Below are positions 9,242-17,587 of a stretch of 36,273 nucleotides of DNA, in pieces. The stretch comes from Streptomyces griseoluteus (lineage in GTDB: Bacteria > Actinomycetota > Actinomycetes > Streptomycetales > Streptomycetaceae). The notes beneath the pieces were generated by a model. That model ran no database searches. It saw nothing but the letters and a program-made list of their open reading frames with translations, and was not told where the DNA came from. Numbering within the stretch: position 1 is the stretch's first letter; each line of letters opens with the position of its first letter. The translations under genes and the position numbers were made by a program. Location of the stretch: assembly GCA_000717735.1 (NCBI GenBank), contig JOBE01000065.1, forward strand, positions 1-36,273. The letters are read 5' to 3'.

Positions 9242-10606
9242 TCAGTCGGTCGCGCGGACGAGGGCGAGGACCTCGTCGCGGATCTTGGCCATGGTGGTCT
9301 CGTCGCGGGCCTCGACGTTCAGGCGGAGCAGCGGCTCGGTGTTGGAGGCGCGCAGGTTGAACCACCAGTCCTGGGCCGTCACCGTCAGGCCGTCGAGCTC
9401 GTCGAGCGTGACGTCCCCGCCCTCGTACGCCGCGCGCACCTTCGCCGCGCTGGCGGTCTGGTCCGCGACCGTGGAGTTGATCTCGCCCGAGGACGCGTAG
9501 CGGTCGTACGCCGAGACCAGGTCGGACAGGGAGCCCTCCTGGCCGCCGAGGGCCGCCAGGACGTGGAGCGCGGCGAGCATGCCCGTGTCCGCGTTCCAGA
9601 AGTCCTTGAAGTAGTAGTGCGCCGAGTGCTCGCCGCCGAAGATGGCGCCGGTCTTGGCCATCTCCTCCTTGATGAAGGAGTGGCCGACGCGGGTGCGGAC
9701 GGGCTCGCCGCCGTTCTCGCGGACGACCTCCGGCACCGACCAGGAGGTGATCAGGTTGTGGATGATCGTTCCGCCGGGGTGCTTGGCGAGCTCGCGCGCG
9801 GCCACGAGGGCCGTGATCGCCGACGGGGAGACCGGCTCGCCGCGCTCGTCCACCACGAAGCAGCGGTCCGCGTCGCCGTCGAAGGCGAGGCCGAGGTGTG
9901 CGCCCTCCGCGAGGACCCGGGCCTGGAGGTCGACGATGTTCTTCGGGTCGAGCGGGTTCGCCTCGTGGTTCGGGAACGTGCCGTCCAGTTCGAAGTACAT
10001 CGGGACGACGTCCAGCGGCAGGCCCTCGAACACGGTGGGGACCGTGTGGCCGCCCATGCCGTTGCCCGCGTCCACGACCACCTTGAGGGGGCGGATCGCC
10101 GTGAGGTCGACCAGGGCCTTCAGGTACGCGGCGTAGTCCGCCAGGGTGTCCTGCTCGGTGATCGTGCCCGGGGTCGCCGCGGCTTCCGGGGCGCCCGTCT
10201 CCGACCACTGCTCGGCCAGCTCGCGGATCTCCGCCAGGCCGGTGTCCTGGCCCACGGGGGCGGCGCCGGCGCGGCACATCTTGATGCCGTTGTACTGGGC
10301 CGGGTTGTGCGAGGCGGTGAACATGGCGCCGGGCAGGCCGAGGCTGCCGGACGCGAAGTACAGCTGATCGGTGGAGCAGAGCCCGATCAGGGTGACGTCG
10401 GCGCCGAGGCGGGCAGCGCCGCGCGCGAAGGCGTCCGCCAGGCCGGGCGACGAGGGGCGCATGTCGTGGCCGATGACGATCGCGTCGGCGGCCGTCACCC
10501 GGACGAAGGCGGCGCCGAAGAGTTCGGCGAGGTCCTCGTCCCACTGGTCGGGCACCACTCCGCGGACGTCGTACGCCTTCACGATCTGCGACAGATCGGC
10601 AGTCAC
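9242..10606 (-). CDS. manB: Phosphomannomutase/phosphoglucomutase
   Basis: The 454-residue alpha-D-phosphohexomutase interconverts mannose 6-phosphate and mannose 1-phosphate, and probably the glucose analogues. The four family motifs are present in order: TASHNPAQYNGIKM, whose Ser is the phosphorylated catalytic residue; DGDADRC, which binds Mg2+; GGEHSAHYYF for sugar recognition; and RASNTEPLLRLN at the C terminus, which grips the phosphate. The GTG start is fixed by AGGAGG about 8 nt upstream and by the conserved opening TADLSQIVKAYDVRG. The frame stays open upstream to 11074, antisense to or overlapping the next gene, and that part is not coding. It is probably co-transcribed with the DUF3499 gene 116 bp upstream. 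Confidence 0.95.
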   Translation of the reverse strand: MTADLSQIVKAYDVRGVVPDQWDEDLAELFGAAFVRVTAADAIVIGHDMRPSSPGLADAFARGAARLGADVTLIGLCSTDQLYFASGSLGLPGAMFTASHNPAQYNGIKMCRAGAAPVGQDTGLAEIRELAEQWSETGAPEAAATPGTITEQDTLADYAAYLKALVDLTAIRPLKVVVDAGNGMGGHTVPTVFEGLPLDVVPMYFELDGTFPNHEANPLDPKNIVDLQARVLAEGAHLGLAFDGDADRCFVVDERGEPVSPSAITALVAARELAKHPGGTIIHNLITSWSVPEVVRENGGEPVRTRVGHSFIKEEMAKTGAIFGGEHSAHYYFKDFWNADTGMLAALHVLAALGGQEGSLSDLVSAYDRYASSGEINSTVADQTASAAKVRAAYEGGDVTLDELDGLTVTAQDWWFNLRASNTEPLLRLNVEARDETTMAKIRDEVLALVRATD

Positions 10607-10722
10607 GGATCCACCCTCCTGAGTTCTCGGCACGCGTGTGCGGCGCGTGTACGGAACGCCAAAACTACCCGGAGGGGGGACACACGTACGCGGACGGTGG
10701 CCGGTTGCGGCCCCGCGTCGGC

Positions 10723-11106
10723 TCAGTTGTCGGGAGAGCGGAGCACTCTGAGGTGCCCTCTGCGGCCGACCTCCATGGGGTCGCCGCCGCGGCCTCCGCC
10801 GCCCTTGGCGCCGCCGTCGGCGGTGCGGTCGTGGGGGCGGGCCGCCTCCCGTACCGCGTTGGCCAGGGCTTCGAGGTCGTCGCCACTGGGGCGGGACGGG
10901 GCGGAACCGTCGGTGAGCCGCACGACCTCCCACCCGCGTGGGGCGGTCAGGCGCTCGCTGTGCTCGGCGCACAGGTCGTAGCAGTGGGGCTCGGCGTAGG
11001 TGGCGAGCGGGCCGAGGACCGCAGTCGAATCGGCATAGACGTACGTCAGTGTCGCGACGGCGGGGCGGCCGCACGCAGTGCGCGAACAGCGACGTACAGG
11101 GCTCAC
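10723..11106 (-). CDS. DUF3499 family protein, zinc-ribbon-like
   Basis: The protein has 127 residues from a GTG start. The conserved actinobacterial core reads RRCSRTACGRPAVATLTYVY and EPHCYDLCAEHSERLTAP. Cys7, Cys12, His41, Cys42, Cys46 and His49 look like a zinc site, which is inference. The C-terminal third is Gly/Arg-rich and poorly ordered. Function is unknown for the family. No Shine-Dalgarno is visible; instead TACCGT at 11115-11120 lies 8 nt before the GTG, consistent with a leaderless transcript. The frame stays open upstream to 11295, so a longer N terminus cannot be excluded. It is divergent from the zincin-like gene and lies upstream of manB. Confidence 0.85.
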   Translation of the reverse strand: MSPVRRCSRTACGRPAVATLTYVYADSTAVLGPLATYAEPHCYDLCAEHSERLTAPRGWEVVRLTDGSAPSRPSGDDLEALANAVREAARPHDRTADGGAKGGGGRGGDPMEVGRRGHLRVLRSPDN

Positions 11107-11453
11107 GACGTTGGACGGTACCGCACTCTTGAGCGGGCCGCGACGACTCTCCCCAGGGTCACTCCACCGTGTCGCGCTGTGACCTCCGCCACGCCCCTGC
11201 CGAGGGGGGTCGCCGTGACCTGCGCGGGAGGGGGCGCAAGGGTGCGGCGGCGGGAGTCGATCCGGACAGTCCGGGGTACGGATCCGGTCAACCACGGCCA
11301 GATGGCCGATCGGGAGCGGCCGTCGAATCGAGCGGGTGATTGGCCGGAATGTTCAGGTTTCGACATGGGGTGTGGTGGCGGGGTCACGGCGGCGGGAAAG
11401 GTGGCGAGGATGCGCCCAGGTGCGGGGAGACCGATGAGGGTTACGCTGCGTCA
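11107..11453. promoter_or_regulatory. Divergent promoter region between the DUF3499 and zincin-like genes
   Basis: This 347-bp spacer has candidate -10 boxes at each end placed for leaderless transcripts: TACCGT (minus, 11115-11120, 8 nt before the GTG) and TACGCT (plus, 11442-11447, 6 nt before the GTG). Neither has a clear -35. An inverted repeat, GGTCAC-N16-GTGACC (11157-11162 and 11179-11184), lies between and could be an operator. No further gene is evident. Confidence 0.45.
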
Positions 11454-11912
11454 GTGATGGACAGTCCTGTGCCGCCGAGCCCCCAGCACCGTTCCACGGA
11501 GCCCCCTGCGGAGCCCCGGGTGCGCCGCCGCGACCGGCACGGCCGCGGGATGCGGGGTCCGGTCGCCCCGCCGCAGGTGCCGCTCTCCGCGAGCCGGGCC
11601 GACACCTTCCGCGATCTGGTGCTCGACTCGGTGGAGCGCCTGGAGCGGCGCTGGCCGCAGCTCGCGGACGTCGAGTTCATGGTGATGGAGGTGCCGCCGT
11701 CGGTGTCGGGCGAGACGGTGCCGCTGGGCGGCTCGGCGCCCGCCGAGAAGAACGAGCCGGCCCGGGTGGTCGTCTACCGGCGTCCGGTCGAGATCCGGTC
11801 GAAGAGCCGGGACGAGCGGGCGCTCCTGGTCCACGAGGTGGTCGTGGAGCAGGTCGCGGAGCTCCTCGGGCTCTCCCCCGACTCGGTCGACCCCCGTTAC
11901 GGGCAGGACTGA
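11454..11912 (+). CDS. Zincin-like metallopeptidase-family protein (DUF1025-like) with degenerate HExxH
   Basis: The protein has 152 residues from GTG 11454; ATG 11457 is the alternative. The first 40 residues are Pro/Arg-rich. The rest resembles the actinobacterial zincin_1 (DUF1025) metallopeptidase family: FRDLVLDSVERLERRWPQLADVEFMV, then ARVVVYRRPVEIRS, then LLVHEVVVEQVAELLGL. The family motif is HExxH; here His127 and Glu128 are kept but the second His is Val131, so zinc binding and peptidase activity are doubtful. TACGCT 6 nt before the GTG suggests a leaderless transcript; the nearest SD-like GAGGG is too far away. It converges on the DUF5719 gene. Confidence 0.82.
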   Translation: MMDSPVPPSPQHRSTEPPAEPRVRRRDRHGRGMRGPVAPPQVPLSASRADTFRDLVLDSVERLERRWPQLADVEFMVMEVPPSVSGETVPLGGSAPAEKNEPARVVVYRRPVEIRSKSRDERALLVHEVVVEQVAELLGLSPDSVDPRYGQD

Positions 11913-11924
11913 GCCGTCCCCCGT

Positions 11925-11937
11925 CCCCGTGGCGGGG
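11925..11937. terminator. Weak candidate bidirectional terminator
   Basis: CCCCG-TGG-CGGGG lies in the 31-bp gap between two convergent genes. The stem is only 5 bp, so the call is tentative. Confidence 0.3.
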
Positions 11938-11943
11938 CGCCGT

Positions 11944-13482
11944 TCAGTCCAGTACCCCGAGGTCCTGATGGGCCGTCGGGACCTCCACCGTTCCCCGGTC
12001 GTCGACGAAGGTCTGGATCGTGAACATCGGGGTGCCGTCCTGGGGCAGCGCGAGGGTCCGTGACGCGTACACCGCGCCGCCCGAGACCGGTTCGACGGTC
12101 AGCGCGTAGGAGCCCTTCAGACCCCCGGGGATCAGGTCGGCGAGGACCGAGGTGGTGCCCTCCTTGACGGTGACCGTCTTCGACACCGGCGTACCCCCGC
12201 CGGAACCGGCCGAGGCCGTGACCTTGACCTGGGCGGCGGCGCCGGGGGCGGTGAGGGAGAGCGTCGTGCCCTTGGCCCGGTTGTCGGCGACCGTCGCGCG
12301 GGCGGAGATCGCCGCGGTCGCCGGTACGAAGGCGACCTCGGTGTCCGCGCCCTTGCCCCGGACCACCCGGAGGGCGGCCACGAACGGGGTGCCCTTCTTC
12401 GGGTCGCTCGGCGTGAGCAGCAGGGAGCCCACCGCGCCGCGGGTGAGGTCGGGCAGGTCGAGGGAGGCCGTCATCCCGGACTTCACGTGCAGGGAGCCCG
12501 CGCCCGCCGGGACGATCGTGCCGGAGGGGGTGACCAGCTGGACCTTCAGGTCGGCGTCGTCGTCGCCGGGGACGAAGGCCACGAGCCGTACGGAGGTGGC
12601 GTCGGCCGGGATGCCGGGGAGCACCGCGCTGTTCGCGGGGTCGGCCGAGGCCGCGATCCAGTCGACGCCGAACTTGTCGTCGGCGGAGCCGATGGCGGCG
12701 CCGACCCGTCCGCTGCGAGTGGTGACGTGGACGGCGACGTCCTCCTTGGCGGCCTCGCCGGTGAGGGTGGAGAGGAGGACGGGGACCGTGGAGCGGGGGG
12801 GAATCGAGACGCCCTCGGTGTACTGGGACTTGAGGGCGCCCTCGGGGCCGTACAGCTCGATGTCGGCGACGGCGGCCGTGTCGTCCGGGTTGGTGAGGTG
12901 GACGTAGTCCTGGCGGCCCTTGGCGGTCGAGGCCGCGGGGAACCAGAAGTCGGTGTCCGGGGCGCCGCAGCCGAGGCCGAGGAGGCCGCGTGCCGCGCCC
13001 GCCGGGACGACGGTGGTCTGCTGGACGGTCCAGCCGGGGGCGAGGGTGCCGGTCGCCGTGCCGGCGAGGGCGGGAGCGGCGGCGCCGTTCGCCTCGGCGG
13101 TGACGGGCTTGCCGGGGGCGGTGACGGTGGCCGGGGCCTTGGCGGCCTTGGGCTTCTTGCCGTTCTTGGCGGTGCCGCCCGCGGTCGTCGTGCTCGCGGC
13201 GGGCAGGAGCTGGGCGGTGGGCTGCCCGGCCTCGCCCTGGTCCGGGGTGCTCTTCGCCGTGCCCGTACCGGTACTCGGAGGGGTGTACGAGGTGTAGAGG
13301 GTTTCGGCCACCTCGGAGGTGCTGGGTACCGGGCAGACGACGCCGACGCGGTCGACCGGCAGGCGGGTGGCGGCCTTGGGCTCGGGGGCGGCGGCGCCGT
13401 CGGGGGCGATGAGGGACGCCAGGCCGGTGACGGCGGCGAGCGCCGTGGCGACCGCGATCAGGGAGAGGGTCGTGCGCTTCAC
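11944..13482 (-). CDS. DUF5719 family secreted or membrane-anchored protein
   Basis: The protein has 512 residues from a GTG start. The N terminus, KRTTLSLIAVATALAAVTG, is a signal peptide or signal anchor. A Thr/Ala/Gly/Lys-rich linker (about 60-150) follows, then repeated beta-rich modules with stretches such as DFWFPAASTAKGRQDYVHL and NPDDTAAVADIELYGPEG, typical of actinobacterial DUF5719 proteins. An extracytoplasmic beta-sandwich structure is likely; function is unknown. Its GTG overlaps the glycosyltransferase stop by 4 nt (GTGA), implying translational coupling and a shared job, perhaps assembly or display of the glycan made by that enzyme. The frame continues far upstream, antiparallel through the glycosyltransferase gene, but that part is not coding. 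Confidence 0.85.
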   Translation of the reverse strand: MKRTTLSLIAVATALAAVTGLASLIAPDGAAAPEPKAATRLPVDRVGVVCPVPSTSEVAETLYTSYTPPSTGTGTAKSTPDQGEAGQPTAQLLPAASTTTAGGTAKNGKKPKAAKAPATVTAPGKPVTAEANGAAAPALAGTATGTLAPGWTVQQTTVVPAGAARGLLGLGCGAPDTDFWFPAASTAKGRQDYVHLTNPDDTAAVADIELYGPEGALKSQYTEGVSIPPRSTVPVLLSTLTGEAAKEDVAVHVTTRSGRVGAAIGSADDKFGVDWIAASADPANSAVLPGIPADATSVRLVAFVPGDDDADLKVQLVTPSGTIVPAGAGSLHVKSGMTASLDLPDLTRGAVGSLLLTPSDPKKGTPFVAALRVVRGKGADTEVAFVPATAAISARATVADNRAKGTTLSLTAPGAAAQVKVTASAGSGGGTPVSKTVTVKEGTTSVLADLIPGGLKGSYALTVEPVSGGAVYASRTLALPQDGTPMFTIQTFVDDRGTVEVPTAHQDLGVLD

Positions 13483-16400
13483 TGGTTGCTGCTCCCGTCG
13501 GGACGCTGCTCGGCCTCGTGGCCCTGGGGCTGCCCGTAGCCGTAGGGGTCGTACTGCTGGGCGTCGTACTGCTGCTGGGCGTCGTACTGCTGACCGTCGT
13601 ACTGCTGCGGGGCGTACTGCTGGTTCGGGTCGTAACCCTGTTCGGCGTACGGCTGCTGCTGGTCGTACTGCTGCGCCTGGTCGTACTGCGGCTGCTGGTC
13701 GTACTGCTGCGGCTGCTGCTGGTCGTAGCCCTGCTGGGGGTACGCGTACGGCTGCTGCTGGTACGGGTCTGCCGCGTACTCCTGGTAGTAGCCCTGCTCG
13801 CCGTAGGTCCCCGGCTGGGGCTGCTCCTGGTTCTGGGCCTGGGGCTGCTCCTGGGCCTGGGCATAGGCGGGGTCGTAGCCGCCGTCCCACTCCTGGGGCT
13901 CGTACGCCTGCTGCTCGGGGATCGGGGCCTGTTCCCGGTCCGCCTCCGGTCCGGTCCCGGCGGCCTCGACGGCGGCGTCCGCCTCGGCGGCGGCGCGCAA
14001 ACGGCGGGCCCTGCGGCCGTCGCCGTCGGTCGCCTGGGCGGGGATCGCGAGCTCCTCCTCGGGGAGGTCGTCGTCGATCTCCCGGCGCCGTCCGGGCAGG
14101 GCGAGGACCAGCAGGACGACGGCGAGACCGACCTGGGTCCAGATCCACACGGTGTGGGTGAGCGGCTGGTCGTACGTGAGGTCGAGGCGGCCGCCCTGGG
14201 CGGGCAGTTCGAAGCCCTGGGCCCAGCCGTCGACGGTGGTGCGGGTCAGTTCCCGGCCGTCGAGGGTGGCGGTCCAGCCCTCGTCGGCGCGGTCGGCGAG
14301 GCGCAGGACGCGGCCCGCGGGGCCGGCCGGGATCGCGGTGTGCGCCTCGACGGGGCCCGCGGCGACGGCGACCGGCTTGGCGGTCCCCGTCCCGGCCCCG
14401 TCCTCGGCGCCCTCGGCCGCGGCACCGGTTCCGGCCTTCGCCGCGGGCGGGACGATCATGACGCGGGCGATCTCGCGGTCCACGCGCCAGAGCGCACTGC
14501 CGTCGAGCTGGCTGAGACGGCTGAGACCCGGGGTGGAGTCCAGGACGCGGTTCATCTGGCGCGGCGCCCCGTCCCGTACGAGGACGTAGCGGATCGCGTA
14601 GCCGCTGAGCTGCTCGGTCTGGTCGGCTCCGGACCCGGCGACCAGGTGGGCGACGACGTCGTCGAGGCGGGGGTCGCCCTCGGCGGCCGCGGTGAGTTCG
14701 GCGTCGCCGAGGCGGGCGCCGGAGCCGCGGACCAGGGTGTAGGCGACCTCGCCGGGCGAGCCGCCGGCGAGGACGAGGGTGCGGGGCTGGTCGCGGGTGC
14801 CGCTCTCCTCGGCCACGAAGGCCGGGACCTGGACCGGGTCGCGCCGGGTCAGCGGTCCGTCGGCGCCGCCGATCATCCAGCCGGCGGCGGCGACGGCGGG
14901 GCCGAGGGCGCAGGCGAGGGCGATCAGGGCGGCGACGGGCTGGCGCCAGCCGAAGCCGTGGGCGGCGACGCGGGTGCGGCCGCCTTCGGCGCCGATCATG
15001 CCGGCGGCGATGAGGGCGGCGCCGTAGACGAGGGTGGCGGGTCCGGCCCAGCCGGTGCCGCCCGCGCCGTTGGACAGGACGGCGAGGACGAGGCCGGCGA
15101 GGGCGGCGGCCCAGGCGGTACGGGTGGCGAGCTGCCGCTCCTCGCGCAGGAGGCCGGTGAGGGCGGCGAGGACGAGGCCGGCCAGGAGCAGGCCGCCGGT
15201 CGTGCCGGGGCCGCCCGGGCTGGTGCCGAGCAGGTCGAGCGCGGTGGCGGTGCCCGTACGGATGTCGAGGCCGGCCTCGCGCAGGAAGGCGGCGGGGTCG
15301 GTCAGGAGGGTGAGCGACCAGGGCGCGAGGACGAGGATCGGGGTGCCGACGGCGGCCAGGAAGCGCAGCCCGTACGCGGTGATGTCGGAGCGGCGTACGA
15401 CCAGCACGCCGAGGCCGAGGACGACGGCGAGCGGCCAGACGACCGGGGTGAACGCGGTCGCGAAGGTGAGCAGGAAGGTGTACGCCCAGGTGGCGCGCCA
15501 ACTGCCCCGGTCGGGCCGGGTGAAGCCGTGGGCGGAGACGGCGGCGCGGGCCATGAGCGGGAGCAGGACCGCGAGGACGGCGGTACCGAGCCGGCCGGTG
15601 GCGAGGGCTCCGGTGACGGCGGGCAGGAAGGCGTACGCGATGGCGCCCCAGGCGCGGAGCAGCCGGGATTCGACGATGCCGCGGGCGGCGAAGTAGGCGG
15701 TGAAGCCGGCGAGCGGGACCGAGCAGACGAGCAGCAGGGTCAGCGCCGTGGAGGTGGAGCCGAGGAAGAGCGCGGAGAGCGCGGCCAGCACGGCGAGGTA
15801 GGGCGGGGCGGTCTGGGTGCCGCCGGTGCCGAGGGCGTGCCAGGTGTCGGCGTACCGCGACCAGAGTCCGGAGACGGTGTCGGGGGCGGGCAGCAGGGTG
15901 CCGCCCGCGAGGGAGCCGCCGGTGAAGAGGTTGCGGCAGGCGACGAGGGAGACGAGGAGGAGCAGGCCGAAGAGGACCGGGCCGGGTTTGCGGGCGATCT
16001 TCTTGAGCCGCGCGAACTGCTCGATCTCCAGGTAGTCGGCGTCGTCGCCGCCGGGGCCCGACTCGACGACGCCGTGGCGGGAGCCGCCGGAGTCGGCCTC
16101 GGAGCCGCCGAAGTTGGCGGTGGCCTGTTCGACGGCGGCGCGGACGGTGGCGCCGGGCGGCGGGAAGAGGGCGCGGAGTTCGCTCGCGGCGACGGCGGGG
16201 TTCTTGCGCCGTTTGCGGGCCGCGAGGATCTTCTCGGGGCGCAGCAGGGTGGCGAGGAGGCCCATGACCTCGTCGACGGCCTGCCCGGGGACCTTGCCGA
16301 CGAGGTAGGCGAGGGTGCGGAGCACCGTGCTGAGGACGAGCCGCAGGAAGACGTACGGGAGGGCGGCGCCGCGGGTGTTGGCGAGGAGGGTGTAGACGGC

Positions 16401-17264
16401 GCCGGCCTTGTCGACGCGGTGCGGGTTGGCGGCGGTGCGGCCCGCGCAGTCGACGGTGCGGCGTTCGCGGGCGGAGGCCTCGGCGTGCCGGAGGACGGCG
16501 TCGGGGGCGATGAGGACGTGGTGTCCCGCGGAGTGGGCGCGCCAGCACAGGTCGACGTCGTCGCGCATGAGGGGCAGGCGGCGGTCGAAGCCGCCGAGTT
16601 CCTCGAAGACGTCGCGCCGGACGAGCATGCCGGCGGTGGAGACGGAGAGGACGGAGCGGACCTGGTCGTGCTGGCCCTGGTCCTGTTCGCGGCGGTCGAG
16701 TCCGGTCCAGCGGCGGCCGCTGCGGGCGATGGAGACGCCGGTCTCCAGGAGCTGCTTCCCGTCGTACCAGCCGCGGAGCTTGGGGCCGACGACGGCGGCG
16801 TACGCGTCGGAGTCGGCGACGCGCAGGAGTTCGGCGAGGGCGCCGGGCTCGGGGGCGCAGTCGTCGTGGAGGAGCCAGAGCCACTGGACCGGTTCGCCGT
16901 GCGGGAGGTCGGGGAGGTCGTAGGCGTCGTCGTTCCAGGTGCGGCTGACGGGGTCCCAGCCGCTGGGGCGCTTCAGGTAGGGCAGGTCGTCGGGTCCGAG
17001 TACGGGCGCGGTGCGGGCGGCCTCCTCGACCGCGGCGCCGAAGCCGGTGCGGCGGGCGAGGTGCAGGACGCGGTCGGCGCCGACGGCGTCGGCGAGGAGC
17101 TGCGCCGAGTCGTCGGCGCTGCCGGTGTCGGCCCCGACCACGTTCTGCACGGGGCGTTCCTGGGCGAGCAGCCCGGCGAGGGCGTCCGGCAGCCAGCGGG
17201 CGCCGTCGTGGGTGACGAGCACGGCGGTGACGACGTGTCGCGGAAACTCAGGAGTTGAGGACAT
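13479..17264 (-). CDS. Large membrane glycosyltransferase: family 2 domain, multi-spanning membrane domain, Gln/Tyr-rich tail
   Basis: This is a 1261-residue protein. Residues 10-300 form a GT2 (GT-A fold) domain: VTAVLVTHDGARWLPDAL, LLHDDCAPEPG with the metal-binding Asp pair at 134-135, and RDDVDLCWRAH at 234-244, the usual catalytic-base region. From about 310 a long stretch carries a dozen or so hydrophobic segments, then an extracytoplasmic region (about 840-1070) with a last membrane segment at LAVVLLVLALPG. This layout resembles actinobacterial polyprenyl-linked glycan transferases. The last 151 residues are about one third Gln and rich in Tyr, with repeated QQYD units. GAGGG lies about 11 nt before the ATG. 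It is the first gene of a two-gene unit with the DUF5719 gene. Donor and acceptor are unknown; the mannose genes nearby suggest, but do not show, a mannosyl donor. Confidence 0.88.
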   Translation of the reverse strand: MSSTPEFPRHVVTAVLVTHDGARWLPDALAGLLAQERPVQNVVGADTGSADDSAQLLADAVGADRVLHLARRTGFGAAVEEAARTAPVLGPDDLPYLKRPSGWDPVSRTWNDDAYDLPDLPHGEPVQWLWLLHDDCAPEPGALAELLRVADSDAYAAVVGPKLRGWYDGKQLLETGVSIARSGRRWTGLDRREQDQGQHDQVRSVLSVSTAGMLVRRDVFEELGGFDRRLPLMRDDVDLCWRAHSAGHHVLIAPDAVLRHAEASARERRTVDCAGRTAANPHRVDKAGAVYTLLANTRGAALPYVFLRLVLSTVLRTLAYLVGKVPGQAVDEVMGLLATLLRPEKILAARKRRKNPAVAASELRALFPPPGATVRAAVEQATANFGGSEADSGGSRHGVVESGPGGDDADYLEIEQFARLKKIARKPGPVLFGLLLLVSLVACRNLFTGGSLAGGTLLPAPDTVSGLWSRYADTWHALGTGGTQTAPPYLAVLAALSALFLGSTSTALTLLLVCSVPLAGFTAYFAARGIVESRLLRAWGAIAYAFLPAVTGALATGRLGTAVLAVLLPLMARAAVSAHGFTRPDRGSWRATWAYTFLLTFATAFTPVVWPLAVVLGLGVLVVRRSDITAYGLRFLAAVGTPILVLAPWSLTLLTDPAAFLREAGLDIRTGTATALDLLGTSPGGPGTTGGLLLAGLVLAALTGLLREERQLATRTAWAAALAGLVLAVLSNGAGGTGWAGPATLVYGAALIAAGMIGAEGGRTRVAAHGFGWRQPVAALIALACALGPAVAAAGWMIGGADGPLTRRDPVQVPAFVAEESGTRDQPRTLVLAGGSPGEVAYTLVRGSGARLGDAELTAAAEGDPRLDDVVAHLVAGSGADQTEQLSGYAIRYVLVRDGAPRQMNRVLDSTPGLSRLSQLDGSALWRVDREIARVMIVPPAAKAGTGAAAEGAEDGAGTGTAKPVAVAAGPVEAHTAIPAGPAGRVLRLADRADEGWTATLDGRELTRTTVDGWAQGFELPAQGGRLDLTYDQPLTHTVWIWTQVGLAVVLLVLALPGRRREIDDDLPEEELAIPAQATDGDGRRARRLRAAAEADAAVEAAGTGPEADREQAPIPEQQAYEPQEWDGGYDPAYAQAQEQPQAQNQEQPQPGTYGEQGYYQEYAADPYQQQPYAYPQQGYDQQQPQQYDQQPQYDQAQQYDQQQPYAEQGYDPNQQYAPQQYDGQQYDAQQQYDAQQYDPYGYGQPQGHEAEQRPDGSSNQ
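13482..13934 (-). repeat. Gln/Tyr-rich repeat-coding tail of the glycosyltransferase
   Basis: This encodes residues 1111-1261. On the plus strand the DNA shows many near-copies of GTCGTACTGCTG, encoding QQYD-type units such as QQYDGQQYDAQQQYDAQQYD. It is predicted to be disordered and cytoplasmic, after the last membrane segment. Repeat-unit number is likely to vary between strains. Confidence 0.8.
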
Positions 17265-17480
17265 CGAGCTACGGGCCCTCCGGCCGGGGTCGCCCGCGGG
17301 GGGCGTGGGGTGCGTCTCGGACGGAGGCCCACACTAACGGCTGCACGCGGAGCGGTCGGCCCCTGTGGACAGAGCCCTGTGGACAGAGCGGGCGGAACGG
17401 GCTCACCGCCTGTGGACGGCGGCGCCGCGGAGGACGGCTCCGTGGACGACGGCCTCGGCCTCGTGGGCGGGGCACGCAGA
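17265..17480. other. Intergenic spacer with a small tandem repeat
   Basis: Together with the terminator that follows, this fills the gap between whiB and the glycosyltransferase gene. It holds two exact tandem copies of CCCTGTGGACAGAG (17361-17374 and 17375-17388) and must contain the glycosyltransferase promoter, which I cannot place with confidence. No gene is evident. Confidence 0.5.
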
Positions 17481-17521
17481 ACGGTCCGCCTCCTGTGGTG
17501 TGAGCACAGGGGGCGGACCGT
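17481..17521 (-). terminator. Terminator downstream of whiB
   Basis: Two 17-nt arms pair fully with one G-T wobble: ACGGTCCGCCTCCTGTG with CACAGGGGGCGGACCGT, around a 7-nt loop. It lies 66 bp past the whiB stop codon and isolates whiB from the glycosyltransferase gene. Confidence 0.88.
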
Positions 17522-17587
17522 TCCGATCGTCCTGCCGATTCCGGGGCGCGCGTAGCGGTGCGCGTGGCCCGGCGGGCTTCCCGCGGT

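Noticed and set aside
7271..10981. A 1236-codon open frame on the plus strand across manA, SIS, Trm112 and manB
   Set aside because: It is antisense to four well-recognised genes. Its Val/Gly/Arg/Asp-rich translation has no recognisable motif. Such long shadow frames are expected where third-position GC is very high.
13550..13760. CRISPR-like periodic repeats
   Set aside because: The GTCGTACTGCTG periodicity is irregular, has no unique spacers, and is explained by QQYD codons in the glycosyltransferase tail.
13483..16884. In-frame upstream extension of the DUF5719 gene
   Set aside because: It is an out-of-frame reading of the glycosyltransferase gene, Arg/Pro-rich without motifs. A signal-peptide-like start with the GTGA overlap at 13482 is the real N terminus.
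13518..17258. A 1246-codon open frame on the plus strand opposite the large glycosyltransferase
   Set aside because: It mirrors the glycosyltransferase gene almost end to end; its low-complexity Leu/Val then Gly/Glu/Asp composition follows from the sense codons.
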